Below, piece after piece: positions 43,901 to 57,600 of a DNA stretch of 64,000 nucleotides. Within the stretch, counting starts at the first letter, position 1. Every line of letters begins with the position of its first letter. This stretch comes from Tubiluchus corallicola. Lineage: Eukaryota > Priapulida > Priapulimorpha > Priapulimorphida > Tubiluchidae. Location: contig JAQGDQ010000268.1 in the NCBI GenBank assembly GCA_030141605.1, positions 81,305 through 145,304 on the forward strand. Reading direction: 5' to 3'. Under the pieces are notes generated by a model, which was given only the letters and a program-made list of their open reading frames with translations, was not told the DNA's origin and did no database searches. The translations under genes and the position numbers were made by a program.

Positions 43901-46900
43901 TACAAACTTCTCTGCAAACTGGTTTTAGTTCTATAATCATATGAGTATGTTAGTTTCATGTTTTTATTTGTAGTGTATTTGAAATCACAAAAAATTGTTT
44001 TCCAGTGTTGTTAGAAAATCTGTTAGATAATCATTGATTTATTGCTTTAATTCATCTAAATGCTTGTTATAATAAGTATAATTATGATCATGATTGTGAC
44101 AGATAGTTGTGAAAAGATTTCCGTGTCTAGATAGCGAACTATATCCGTATTTAGATAGTGGAAAACAATCGACAAGTTATGAATGTTACTACTTGTACCT
44201 GTGAATGTTGGTCACTACTTACACCTGTGTAACGTAATGAATTAAGTGCCAAATCAGTGGAAAACGTCCGACTCTTGTTCATGACACTCATTAGTGCTCA
44301 CAGCAAATATAGAACTTGCAAGGATATATCAGGTAGCACAAAAAATGTGTTGAGTTTTGATAACGATATTAGAAGAAGACAATAACAGAATAGCTTGAAA
44401 ATTACCACACTGATGTTATGGACACTTGTGTATAAACACTGAAAATTTTATAAACACTTTAAATTTTTCCAACCACACAGAAGGTTTAAAATAAGTTAAA
44501 AATAAATTCCATAAAAACTGTCACTTTTGGTAAAATTTATGACATGTGCTCTATGTGTCCACCATTTTCAATGCAAACTAGACAAAGACGTACTTGTCCA
44601 ACAGCTGACACCGTTTTTTACTTCTTTAATGGGTGTTTGGCTCAACAATTTTAGTTCCTCTGCATCACACGACTCTGTGTCGCTGCTGTACACTTTCTCT
44701 TTTAAGAGAATTCCATTCACTCCAGCAGATTAAGTCCATTTTTTCTTGATAATTTTTGTCTGTGCTTTATTTTCTGTAGTGAAGACCATGGTGTAAACTA
44801 GGCGATTTCTTCATTGTTTTGGAATAAATGCTTTATAAGTAAACCTGGCTGTTATCAGGCTTTGAAATCTCAACTTTGTAGTCTAATATTGTTGGTTCTA
44901 ATATTATTGTAGTCTAACGTTTGGCACATTTTTTCTGCGCTACTTGATATATGAAACACAAGGTCACCACGGTCATTATTTGTCAGACATTGACGATTTA
45001 AAAAGCAGAATTAGTGTATTTCACTATACAGATGGTAGATTTTGTTACTCGGAATTTTTACTTTTTGATAGTGATATAAATTTTATACAAAACTGCTTGC
45101 CAAGATATTATGATTAGATCTTTACAAAATAAAAATGTGCAATATGAGCGTAGAACACTTTTCTAGCATCTTCCCACACCTGCTTCTTAGTGGAATGTCG
45201 CTAATGACTTTGCTAACATAGCCTCCTCTGTTGAATATAAATTTCTACTCCTCTGTTGAATATAAATTTCTATAATTCGTTGTGAAGAATGTTTAGTAAA
45301 AACAGCCACAACTTCTCTTTTGGACTGATCTATAAAAAAGGCAAGGAAAAATGAGACTGCTGTACATTAAATTAGTTTTTGTAAGAAATTAGATTTCATT
45401 TATTGTGAACAGGTAACCGTCAACGTGAATTGTTGCATAACAGGTATGCAACAAGCAACATATTAATACAACTGCATTAGTTTTGCATTTCATTTAGTTA
45501 GCATTGATAATGTGCATTCATTAGCATTTATAATGAAAATAAAGTAACAGCCTCAAAATTAAATCCTCTTTCTTTTGAAATCTCACTGGATTGGCATGAT
45601 TTAGTGCAACTAACTATCAGTCTAGCACAATACATTGCACAGTAATTGCCACACCTACAAACTAATGCTAATTGTCCTATAAGCGGCAAATAAAGAAGGT
45701 GTATTGCAAAACACACTGAAAGCTAAAAATCCTGCTAATTTTACAAATGTCATAAAAAAAGTTACACAAAATAGGCAAAAGCCTACAAGGATGATCAAAC
45801 CTGAGAAGTTTTTTCTCCAATTCTGATTCAGTGCATATCTGATAAGCAGTGTAGGTGTGTATTACAACGTATGATAGGTATTATTCACATTCCAAAAATA
45901 TTAGTAGGCCTAGTACTACTACCACAGCAACAGTACACATCGAGTGGTTATTACTGTACAGTAAATGATTACAATGTACCTCTGTACTGCCACATGAATC
46001 GGTTACCACGACAGTCGAATAGCAGCACTTTTGCAAGCAATATCCATCTCGTTTAATATCAATTAGAATTCCGTGTTTCGTACTTTAGAAAACTTCAGCA
46101 TAATTACATGTTATACACATATGTTACCAAGATTCCAAGGGATAAATACAATATTGCTACAATGTATAACAATTCTATACTGGTAGCCGAGCAGTGACAA
46201 TGCTAAGAAAATTGCTGAAATATGTACAGTGTCACATGAAATTTACAAGGGTTAGATAACTACGACCAACGCTGATCGAAAATCGAATTATGTCAACCAG
46301 AGACGTTTCAGTGCAGTACATGAGATATAATCTGACATCACATCACATTGCATAAATATAAATTAGTATTTTTTCAATTTTCTTACATCTCCAAAGTTTC
46401 ATTTTTGGGCATTATTGGACGCAACCTAACCGTTGAATCTAACGTATGGTGGCAGTATGACTATTTTTGAATGATTACACATAATTTTACCCGAATCAGA
46501 AAAATATGAACATATCTTGACCATCTAGCAATAACCAATCTTACAAATGACACAGACCATCCATAATTAATAGCTTATTGAAAAACTTCAATCAACAATA
46601 ACAACACGAGCTTAGAACCAGTGTTGTTGCTTGGTCATTAAGATAAAGAAAAATTTAAGCTCTTATCGATATTATACAAGTACCAGTTAACAAGTGAATG
46701 AATACATCTTTATGAAAAAGACTATAAAAATAATTCTAGCATCATTAGCTATTGTAACAGTTAAAAATGAACACATCATAATTAAAGTGAAAACTCAAGC
46801 GGTCAATACGCTGCCCTGTAATTCGTATTAAAATATTTCTACTAATAATTGTGTAAAGCAAATCAAATCATAATTTGAAAAAAAATGATATTAGCATAAT

Positions 46901-47160
46901 AATAGATGGCGAAGTCATTTATGCTATAATAGACACTGATAATGTGTATTATACAAATGCATAGCCATATTGATCGTCATCCACAATGCTAAAATACAAT
47001 AAATACATGAGTTAAAAAATGTAATCAAAAGGTAGAAGTCTGCAGTTAAAAACTAAACTATACCAATGTCGCAAGTGTATTTACAAAAATGCTTGCAACA
47101 AGCTTAAAACATTCTACCGATTTAGAATAACTTAGTATGTGTATATAATACAGTGAGCTG
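40914..47160. other. Intergenic region between the two convergent stop codons
   Basis: Contains the 3' UTRs of both genes, whose ends I cannot place, and a hAT-like MITE at 42058-42436. A short direct repeat of CCTCTGTTGAATATAAATTTCTA lies at about 45223-45271. No further gene is recognised. Confidence 0.5.
42058..42436. mobile_element. hAT-like MITE with 8-bp target duplication
   Basis: The left end is CAGGGGTGAGCAT and the right end ATGCTCACCCTTA. Flanking octamers ATGATGAG (42050-42057) and ATGATGAT (42437-42444) agree at 7 of 8 positions. TTCGAATTCGAA-type subterminal motifs occur at both ends. It has no transposase frame. Confidence 0.85.
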
Positions 47161-48679
47161 TTATGTCAGTAGGTGATGCTGAACATGTTGTTCAGATAAA
47201 TAAGTGCGTATGTTCGTAAGAAATTCAGGAGTAGGCCAGTATTGTCTAAGCATAGTGAATTCATCCTCCATTATATCTTCAATAAGAAGTCGCATATCTG
47301 CACGTAGTAACATTTTTGTCGACTCCAGAGCCTTAAGTTAAACAAAATCAACAGTTAACATAGAAAAATATATCTTTTGGACTTTAATTTTTCATATTTT
47401 TATGAAACTTCCTGACCAAAATGCAACAAATGATAAAAAAATGTAGGAATGGAACACACAATATAACTTAGCAACAAAAAGATATTAGGTGTAGACAGTA
47501 TCTTTATTTAAACAGGAAATTGGCTGTTAAAACAGCAGGCTTTACAAACTGGTAATCAGTGTCATTTGCAAATCTGAGTTTGACAGCTAATACTGACAGT
47601 AGGGTAGCAAGTCTCGTTTAACATGGAAAATCTTTTACAGAATTTGAAATCCAGCAATATACAAAATATTACGAATGTCAGCTACATTCACATCTGCTAT
47701 GCAAATTTAAGCACCACTGACACCACTTTCACTTGACATACAAATTATCAAAAGTGGTGCTCATATTTACAACAGCAGCAATGCAGTTACTGCACCACTG
47801 GTTTCATACTTACTGAAGGTGGTGCCGATGCCATGTGCTTGACTAGAGGAACAACTTGGTGCATAAAGTTATTAGCAAGAAACACCTGCGACACGAGACC
47901 GTGCTGACATGCTTCTGTCGCGGTCAATCGACGACCGACCATCAACATTTCGTTGGTCTGAAAATGTTTAAATCACACATAAAGATGTGTTCTACTAGAC
48001 GATACAACGAGGGTGAATCACCGAGACATCCAGGAATGTTTGTTTATAAATAAAGTGCTTCCTTCCCGCTTCTTCTCCGTTTACCTTTCTCTCTTGCTCT
48101 CTCTCTCATCTCTTTTATCTCTCTTTTTTACCTCTACCTTTCTCCCTCCCCCCTTTCTCTTAATCCCCTTTCTCTCCTACCCATAGCCTCTTTCCATTCT
48201 CTCCCTTTCTTGGCTCTGTCTCTTCCTATCCATCATATCAATCATTTTTCTTATTTCTTACAAGCAATTGGATCATTTTGGATTAGGTGTGTGGTTACAA
48301 ATAGTGTTGCTTTTCACGAGCAATAAGATGCAGTAGGCTGACTAATAGTGCTAACACTTGTAACAGAGCAGCTTCAGTCCTTTCATTGTCATTTCCATGC
48401 AGTCCACACAATGAAGTTTTTCTCACGAAAGGCACAACATTTACTCACAGAACGAAGCAGAAACTTACCAAAGCATAACCAAGCAGCGAAGGAAATGTGT
48501 ACGAAGCAAATGCCTCAGTTGTCTGACCAAGTTGTCCATACGGCATGCTAAAGGTAGCCTTATCACTGGCATAAACTACATCACATAGTGGTAGAATAGC
48601 AGCACCAAGGCCTACAGCTGCACCATTTACAGCAAGCACTACTGGCTTAGAAAACGACACAAGAGCCTGTAGAAATTGC
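47161..48679 (-). CDS. CDYL-like: CDYL-like exons 5-7: core and C-terminal helices of the crotonase-like domain
   Basis: Exon 5 (48679-48469) encodes KPVVLAVNGAAVGLGAAILP and the loop LGQTTEAFASYTFP. Exon 6 (47957-47814) encodes NEMLMVGRRLTATEACQHGL and the SQVF segment. Exon 7 (47331-47161) encodes the C-terminal helices and the TAA stop. At the two positions of the classical hydratase glutamates (E144/E164 of rat crotonase) this protein has A1018 and Y1038, so ordinary enoyl-CoA hydration is unlikely, as in CDYL proteins generally. E1046 occupies the place of the Glu in ECI2-type isomerases. Confidence 0.9.
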
Positions 48680-51600
48680 CTGAAAATTACGCAAACATTG
48701 TTAATCACTAATATTCAGTAACAAGTGAATAATATCATTTCATATTAATACAAATAACGTCTTTTCATATTACAGTAGGCGCCGCTTAATAGACTCACTG
48801 TTAACAGACTCAGTCAAGTTCCAGGACTCAAAAAAGCTTGGAACGGGGTCGCTTCTATTCAAATATACATAAAAACAATCGGTAATTGACTCAAATAACT
48901 CTGCATAATTGACTCAATATTTTTCCTTCGCCTACTTAAAATAAGATATTTGTATGTGCCAAAAGAGCCTTTCCTACTTTTATGTCATCTTTACTTCCCT
49001 TTTGTGCACTATGTAAGCAGAAACAATCACGTTAAGTACCGTTTTGTTTGTAAGCAGGTACGTTTATCATGCGCTAATACGCTAGTGTAGCGGTTTTTGC
49101 TTTGAATCTGTTACCGGCTGGTCCACTGTTACCCAAAGAATTTTTGAAAGCTAAACATTTAATCACCTGCCTAGCGTCCTTTTGATGCTCTCGTTGCAAA
49201 TCACGCTTAATCAGTTAATGGTCACAGATGCAGTTAGAGTAATCAGCCTGCATTCCTTGTGACTTACAAGAGTAAACACCATACAGCAAATAAGAGCATT
49301 GAGTTAAGAAGTTTGAAAAATGGAGCAATGTAAGTGAACAGATGATTCAGAACTGTTTTAGTCATGCACAGCAACAGATTTTCAACGTTTTTATAAACAT
49401 GAGAACTTTGTGAGCAACTTCTTCGTGAGAAAATGAAGCAGCCGAGTCTGAAGGAATTTTTGTAATTTTTACAAATAAACAGACTTGTGTGATTTAGAAA
49501 AGTATACTTTTTAATTTATTGCTAATTCACTTATATAAATTAATATTTTAAAATATTTTTTCTAATTTTTAACTGCACAAAGGAATTTAGGCATTATTTC
49601 GTTTCTAAAATTCATTAAAAATCTTTGCAGTGCATAGTAAGCTGATGACTCATACTTCTATACCAGTAATACTACACTCATCGGTTAACAGGTGCAGTCG
49701 GTTAATTGGGTTAAAACACTTCAGTCCCAAAGTGAGTCTATTATGCGGCGCCTACTGTATCAGAATTTAGAATTTAATTAATTATTACTGTAATTATTAC
49801 TTAGAATTTAATTTTCAATTTCGGTCATGTTTATACTCCTTTTCTATAGTGCAACATTCCTCATGCTGTAATTAAGCACTCGGTGGTAGAGCTTATTTAA
49901 CCTGAATGGTTGTGGCAAGACCAGAATCTAAAATCAGACACTGAACCAGCAGGGGTATCTCTGCGACATTTGGGCGAGAATACCTTCTTACCTCAACAAG
50001 GCAAGTGGTCAGAATCAGCAGGATGAATGAGAATGCTCATAATGAGTATTGAATCTGGCGGTCACCTAGGTTATTCGCTAATAAGCTTTCTGTTGTTTAA
50101 CTTCAGTCAAAAGGCACAGGCATCGTAACACTCACTAGTTAATACACTACAGGGTGATGTAATTATTTTGACATGTGTAATTATGTTGCAGCCACAAAGC
50201 AGCTGCTGTTACATGCAGTTAACCATCATTACCGTAGAGCTTCAAGCATTCTCTCTGTAGTGTCAATGTACTTCTTGTTAAGAAAGTAATGCAAGTCTAG
50301 TCCCGAACTGAATGTGGTCCCACTACTGGTAAGAAGTACAACTCTAGTATTGTCATACCGAGCATTGTTCAATACATATGATAATTCTTCCAAAGCCTGC
50401 AACAAAAGACTCTAAACTTAACTTTTTCCTTAGCAATCTTGCAGCATATATAATCAATTCATAAATTACAAACTAATTGGTTCATAATCCGCCAGTACTA
50501 CCTTAAACACAAAAATAAACTATATAGTGGATTTAAAACACTTGTAATGGAGAATGCAAAACTTCTAATATTCTGCTGTTTTTCTGTTCCCTTTTCCCTT
50601 TTATAGTATAAATACATGTATGAAAGTATGAAAGTAAGATTTAAAAAAGAGTTTTAACAATAAATGATAGAACTACTCTACAAAGCATAAAAAGCACCTA
50701 TCAATTGCTGTAAATTCATCAACTACATGGGTGTAACTAAAATCCACCAGGCACAACCAATCAAACAATTAAAATAAAACATGTATTTTTTATAGGCCAT
50801 TTGTAAACAGTTCAAGAACTGCTAGTATCTACTAATAACTTAATACTGCCAGTAAGAGGCTTGTTTGGCTAAAAACACATTGATAATATGATTTTTTGTC
50901 CGTGCTACTGAACACATACCTGTGGGCCTAGTGCATTTTTCAATTTTGCACTTGTGTTCAATGTCACGTGCGTATAACTGTCACATTTCTTAACAACAAT
51001 TTCCTTGAACTTGTATGCGCCTTCGTGTTGTCGCTTGCTCAATCGTCTGTCCTCTGTAAACAAACGATTCATTGGTAAATCAAACACAATTTTATTTGCT
51101 AGTAAAACATGATTATCAGCATCAAATACACAGATACCTAGATGAACTAATACCATCAAATTATTTAACACATAGATAATCACGAGACAGCAATTCAAAT
51201 CAAATACATGTACAGCTTTGCATAACAGAGCTATAAATAATTCTTGTTTTACTACTCAGCCAAAGACAAGTAAGTTATGGTGTAAAGTTCAACATGAAAT
51301 AAGTCTACAAAATGACCTAACAAGGTATATTAACCCTTTCACTACGTACAACTTTACCTTTTAACTGGGCCATATTGACTTTTGCACGTTTGACAATAAC
51401 TTCTTGTGATGTGTTACTAAAACACAATCTTGTAATTAAACAAATAGTTATCCGTTATTGAGTATTGATATTAAATATTAGTTTTATTTCTACACATGCA
51501 CACATTTACGAGCACACATACAGACATGCACACCATCATAAATAAGCATGTACTAATATTTAGAAAGCAGTTTTCAGAAAAGACACAATACTAATCCATA

Positions 51601-54600
51601 ATATGCAATCATTTTGTAAGAATGCAGAACAATCAACTAAACAAACATTTCATAAATGATCTACAAGTGATTTTGTGTGGGAACATACCATACAGTACAG
51701 TATTATGGCATGCACCTGGCTTCAGACGCTGATTGGCTGGTTAGCACTACTCATTGTGAAGCAACCCCCAATCCCACGGCTGTTAAATTTTTCTACAATG
51801 TTTTGCATATCCGTAGCAGTGAAATAAACAGACATGAGTGACTGCGCTTAGTGTTGAGCTTGGGCGGCAGTCTCCTGCCTTCCATCCCTCGCATGAAAAA
51901 CATAGGCGGCAGTGTGCCGCTTTCCGTAATGAAAGGGTTAGTCTACTAGATACAGCATATTCCTTTAACGAATAAGAACAAGAACTCATTTACTGATGCT
52001 CAGTCTTACTAGCATGGGCTTACTTAACAAAAGTGCAAGGAACATTTGAACCCCAATTTATAACAACTGGTAATCTTAGCAAGGCTATGTGTTACGTGTG
52101 CCAAATTTTGTTTGCACGGGTTTCGGTATAAATAGCAATTTATTAATTTGCTGTGCTTTTATAAGTTTCTTAAAGACTTTTTTAACTATTTTGAGACAAC
52201 TAAAGTAATACTGCGAGAAATTAAACAGGGTTTACATACTATGTTATTTACAAAATTAGCAACAAACAACTATTAAAAGTCAGTTCATAGCAAAAAAAAA
52301 CTTCAAGCAAATTTTCATGTAAAGCCAATAATCTTGGAATGTCATATAAGGAAGAAGCTGGCTACAATCGATCACATACCATTTTTGTTACAAGCTTTCA
52401 TGATGACCATTGGTGCAGCAAACTGTGAACTTTTCAACAATCGTGGTAAACGACCGACTGTTCTGTTACTTTTGAACATGCTAAGTTTTAGTGCCGCATC
52501 TCTTGCGGCAAGTTGTACGCTGTCCTCTGCTGTCATGCTCTCAATGCCATTCAAACGGACGATGGGTGATATTCCATTTGAGTTCCCATTACCTGCAACA
52601 ATTTTCGTGCAAGATCATTATTACAAATTTTTAATTTATTTTTCTACAAATCTGTATCACTTTAATTAACTGCAATAATACTGCCGTATATCCTACAGTG
52701 ACATGGTCATACATAATATGCTTGTTTAATTGACATAGAGTTGCCTATCATTATAGAGAGTGGTAAAGAACTGATATTTTTTAAAATATTTAGTGGCCAA
52801 AGACCAATTGAACTTTTTGAATAGAGATACTGCAGTTGAAATTGGAAATTTGGAATAACAGCAAAATTGCATCGATCAGCCATAGACAAGAAACTGCAGA
52901 CACATTCCGTGCATCACTACAGGTTCTGTAAACTGCACCAGTGCTAATGTTTCGTTTACCATGTCTAGCATATGAAAAGTCATTTTAATACAGTAGGCGC
53001 CATTTAATAGATTCGAGATTAATAGAATCAAATGACCAAAAAGTTCTGGAATGGGCTGCTTCTATTTAAGCATATGCAAAAAACAGTCAGTAATTAACTC
53101 AAATAACTACTCATAATTGACTCAATATTTTTGCCTCGCATACTTAAAATAAGCGCGTGTGATCAAAAAAACTTTTCTACTTTTACGTGAACTATTCTTT
53201 GTGAGCTTACCTGCAACTAACAGCATAGAGTTAATTTTGAAAGATAAAGCATATTACTGTAACTATTTGAATTAAATAGCTCTCGCAGCCTTTGCAATAC
53301 ATACAAAGCTGACATGTGATGACTCGTACTTTTATACCAGTAATACTACATCCGTCGGCTAGTAAATTCAATCGGTTAATTGGGCCAAAACACTTTCATC
53401 CCAAAGCAAGTCTATTAAGCAGTACCTACTATATAATATTGTTTTAAATTATTTTAACATCACTACAATACTATCCTGATTTAGAGCATAACAGTACATA
53501 ACAAACAGTAATTACTGGAATGAGTATGAATGGCCACAATAAGTGCCTAGTACCTGGAATGTATGCTGAACCTGGTCAGCAAATGGATATGTGACTGCTG
53601 ATATAATAGCTCTGCGTAGTTTCATTATTACACTGACTACAGTTATTTATCTCACTCAGAGAAGACATATAATACGTGCATCTCTACACGTCCATTGTTT
53701 CAAACATAAGGGATTCTTCTTGATTTGATTTGATTTTAATTTTATTTCAGACAAAAAAATCCATACAAAATACAATACATAAAATTAATAACTTTGACGA
53801 ATTGCCTAGGTTCTAATCCTGCCACAACCACCTACATTTACACTTATCTACATGAAAGCTCGATTTTAGCTTCAGGTGTGCCAAACTGTATAAAACAGTT
53901 ATTAGTGCATAAATATAACAATAGAGTATACCTGACAATGCGTTGTCATTCAATAAACCGCTCTCACTTGACAAGTGCCCATTTGAAGTCGAACTGAACT
54001 TGAAGATGGCGCCACCTTTTTGATCTGGAAGTACAAGATGTGTAAAGGTGTTTCACAAGAGACTAACATTCCTAACAAAACTTGATTCATTGAAGTGCAC
54101 AATTTCGACAGATGCTATGAAAGACGTACAATTTATTCAACTCACTAAAGCGATGCTGAAGCTCTAGCATAATTCGTTAACATTTTGATCAAATGTCTGC
54201 ATGACCGTTCATAAATTAAATTTTTACTAGACCACAGTATTTGCACTTTGTAATTAGAAAAGCACAAAAAATATATAATATACTAATAAGAAAGAGCTGG
54301 GACATCTCCAAATGATATGATAAAAATGTACTGCACCATGATTAGGCCAGTTGTTGAATACGCTTGTCAGGTATGGCACCCATCTTTTTCCCAACATCTC
54401 TCTGATTTGTTAGAAACAGTTCAAAAACGTTCATTGAAAATAATTTTTCCAAATGAAAACTACACCAATGCTCTAACTTTGGCTAATCTTCAACCTTTAT
54501 TTAACTGTTGCCAAAATTTTTACAACCTTTTAGTTGTAATGATGATAAATAAACTTATAACTTATACAAAAAATTACCATTTGAAATTGATTTTGCCAGA

Positions 54601-57600
54601 AGCTTTGTCTTTGCTTTCTGTGCATCGCTAGTAACCCTAGTATTCGTCTGTTTCACAGCCTTTTTCAGCAAAGCAGATGCTGCAAAATTAATCGGCGATG
54701 AATTTCCTACGTAAGAAACAAAATTATAAACCAAAAATTAAAAATCAGGTAATGTGCTGTTGTTGAGAAAACTAGTAGAGTAGTCGACATTTCAGAGTAA
54801 CTAATTCCATCTTTAAGGAGAATCTGTAATAGCATAAATAGCAAAACTTCTAACATATCATAATAGTGAAAATATCAAAGATACTCAGTTACAATACAAT
54901 AATAAGTCTAAAGTTAGAAACAAGACAAGAATAAGATAACTTCTAATCAGATAAATAATCAGATTATTCAGTTTGCTCTAAAATTTTGCAACATTTTGCG
55001 AATAGGCTATATTATTTATACGTCTGTTCTGATTCTTGTTGTTACTGTTGGTACATATTTGTTCTTGTTGGTACTTCGCTGATGTGCTTTTTTCCTAACA
55101 GTCTGTGATCCTGCCTGTTGTTTATGATATTGCTTATGTCTGATTCTTGTCTGATTTTAAACCGTAATACTAAATTGTAATTAAGAGTCCTTGTTGTTTC
55201 TTCGGTATTATGGTTTTACAAGAGGTTTTGTTATTTGTGCTTCTACAGATTCTCATTAAAGACGGAGTTACTTACTTCGAAATGTCGGATAATATACTAG
55301 CATTCTCAGTAACAGCATGTTGTTAGCATTTCCTGTTGCCTGACATTATTACAGAAAATGGAAGTAGAGTTGCTTGTTGATTAACTTGCAGTGAAATCAC
55401 AAGGCCTACATTCAAATTAGGAGAGTAAAATGCAGAAAGAAAGGAAGAGAATAAAAAGGGAACACAAAAAAGAGAAACCAAGAATGCAAAAGAAAGAAAA
55501 TGAGAAAGAAATAGACAAGTAGCGCAAGCCCGAATGAGAGGAAAACAAAGAGGAAAAGGAAATAGAAACAAGGAAAACACGGGAGAGATAAACACAAGAG
55601 CAAAGAGAGACAGAAAGAAAGAAAGAAAAGAAAGATTAATAAGTAAAATGTATTTTCAAATATTTAAATGAGATTAGTGTTCAAACTCATTTTCAGGAAA
55701 CAATTTTCTGGATCGGTCCAAAGCTAACTCACTTTTTCCTCTTTTGATTCATATAAACACCTCTACATTGCTGACTAGTAACATTTATTCCTCGAGAAAC
55801 TCCGTTAAATTTCTGATCACGACCCTGGGACTACAATGGGACTTCAGTCACTTAATTTAAAAACCCACTAACTTCTGTTAAAAGAATTTAGAAATATCGA
55901 TACGACACGGCACTATGTATGGCTTACATAACACATCCCAAAAGCAAGTGATTTAACGGATGCTAGGGGCCCCCCTGTGTCTTTCGGGTTCTTGGAAATA
56001 AAATGGAAGCTTGCTTTAAAAAATAAATTACATTACCTGAGACTTTTTTCTGAAAGTTTTCCAGTTTCTTGGTCTTTGTTTCAATAAGGCTAGCCTTGCT
56101 TTTCACTACTGTTTTATTATCGTTCATTTTCTGATGTTTCGTTCTTTCAAATTTCTGACTTTTCGATTGACCTTGCGAGTTACTAATATCTTCAGAAGGG
56201 CGCTTCATTGCTCCAGCTTTTCCAGCAGCATTTACAAATTTAACAACAGTACTTGATCTAACACTAGAGCTTGACTTAGCAGGGCTAACGTCAGCAGTGT
56301 TTGTGCCTTTTGTCACTATAGTTTCTGAATATGAATGACCTGCACGTTTTAGTTTTGCTTGCCGAGGAGAAATCTTGCCTGCACTTTTGAGACGATCGAG
56401 ATATTCGCAACTTAGGCGGTTAATAATTTTAAATTTTGAACCCGAACTGCGAGATGATGATTGTGCAACAGAAGGTTGCTGCTTAGTCTCTGCATTTACT
56501 GCTGGCACAAATTTATCAGGTTTTTGCCTGTTTCTTGGTGAGATAGTTCCAGCTGATTTTAGGCGGTCCAAATATTCGCAATCAAGTTCTAATAAAAGTC
56601 TGTGCAATTTGGACTTTTGTGATAGATCAGGTGTCGAGTTTCTATCTGAATCAGCATCATGTCCAGCTGGACCATTTTCCTTTTTAACCTCATTCATATC
56701 TTCAGTGGATGAAATATCTACACCGTTAAGTTTGACAATAGGTTTTGCTGGCCTAATTTCACTGATTTTTGTTTTCATTCCTATTTGTTTCAAAAGATCA
56801 GAATTAGAAGGACTATGTTTACGTTCAGGCTGGGAATTACACTGCCTTCCTGAACCTGGAAATGACTTAATAGGACTGTGGTACTCAAGCACGGGAAGAT
56901 TTGATGGCGAATGTTCGGCACTGAGTGCATTAGATACATCACTAATATAATCAATATCAGGTAGGTCATCATTTTCACTGACTTTCGAATTTGGCGAAGA
57001 AGTTTTCATTGATTGTCTAGCAGCCACATGTTCGAACAGATTTGTTTTCATAGCTGTGCTTGATGTATCCGATCTACCACTAACCACTGAGCCAGAGCAA
57101 TGCCCAGCAGTGCTTGACATAGATGATCTACCATTAAATGCGGAGTCATAACAATGTCCAACAGACATTTTCACTTGATCTGCAATCGAACAATTGCCGT
57201 CATTTGGTTTGCTACAAGCATCTCCACCACCAGATGCTGAAGATTTCCGACCTCTTCTTTCAGTGTCTGACGCATTTGACAGCAATGCTCGAGTGAGCCT
57301 GGATGCCGGCGAGAAGTGTGCTCCACTTCTGAAAGACGTATTCAATCGAGACTTATAACGCCAGGATCGAGACATGGATCTTTTTTGAATTTTTGATGAA
57401 TCAAAAGGTTTTTCACATCTTACATAACACTTGCTGGTGCTTGAATGTCTTGTGTGTTTTGTACTCACAGTGTTGCAATCAGTTGAAGCTGTGGATGAAA
57501 GTAATTGTTTTAGCATGATTTTGCTATCTGGTAATTTATCATCACTTCCTTTGAACTTACTATTTGACAAATTCAATGTATCTACATCCGTTTTACTCCT

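Noticed and set aside
44527-44733. Possible transposase remnant on the minus strand (IENGGHIEH-like segment)
   Set aside because: The motif recalls the end of some Tc1/mariner-type transposases, but it is short, broken by stops, and no catalytic region was found.
55963-56036. Last 24 residues of the long minus-strand frame
   Set aside because: They lie beyond the donor at 56036-56035. The in-phase junction with exon 52592-52380 and the conserved downstream domain show they are intronic.
56375-56950. 191-codon plus-strand frame
   Set aside because: It is the antisense shadow of the CDYL-like giant exon.
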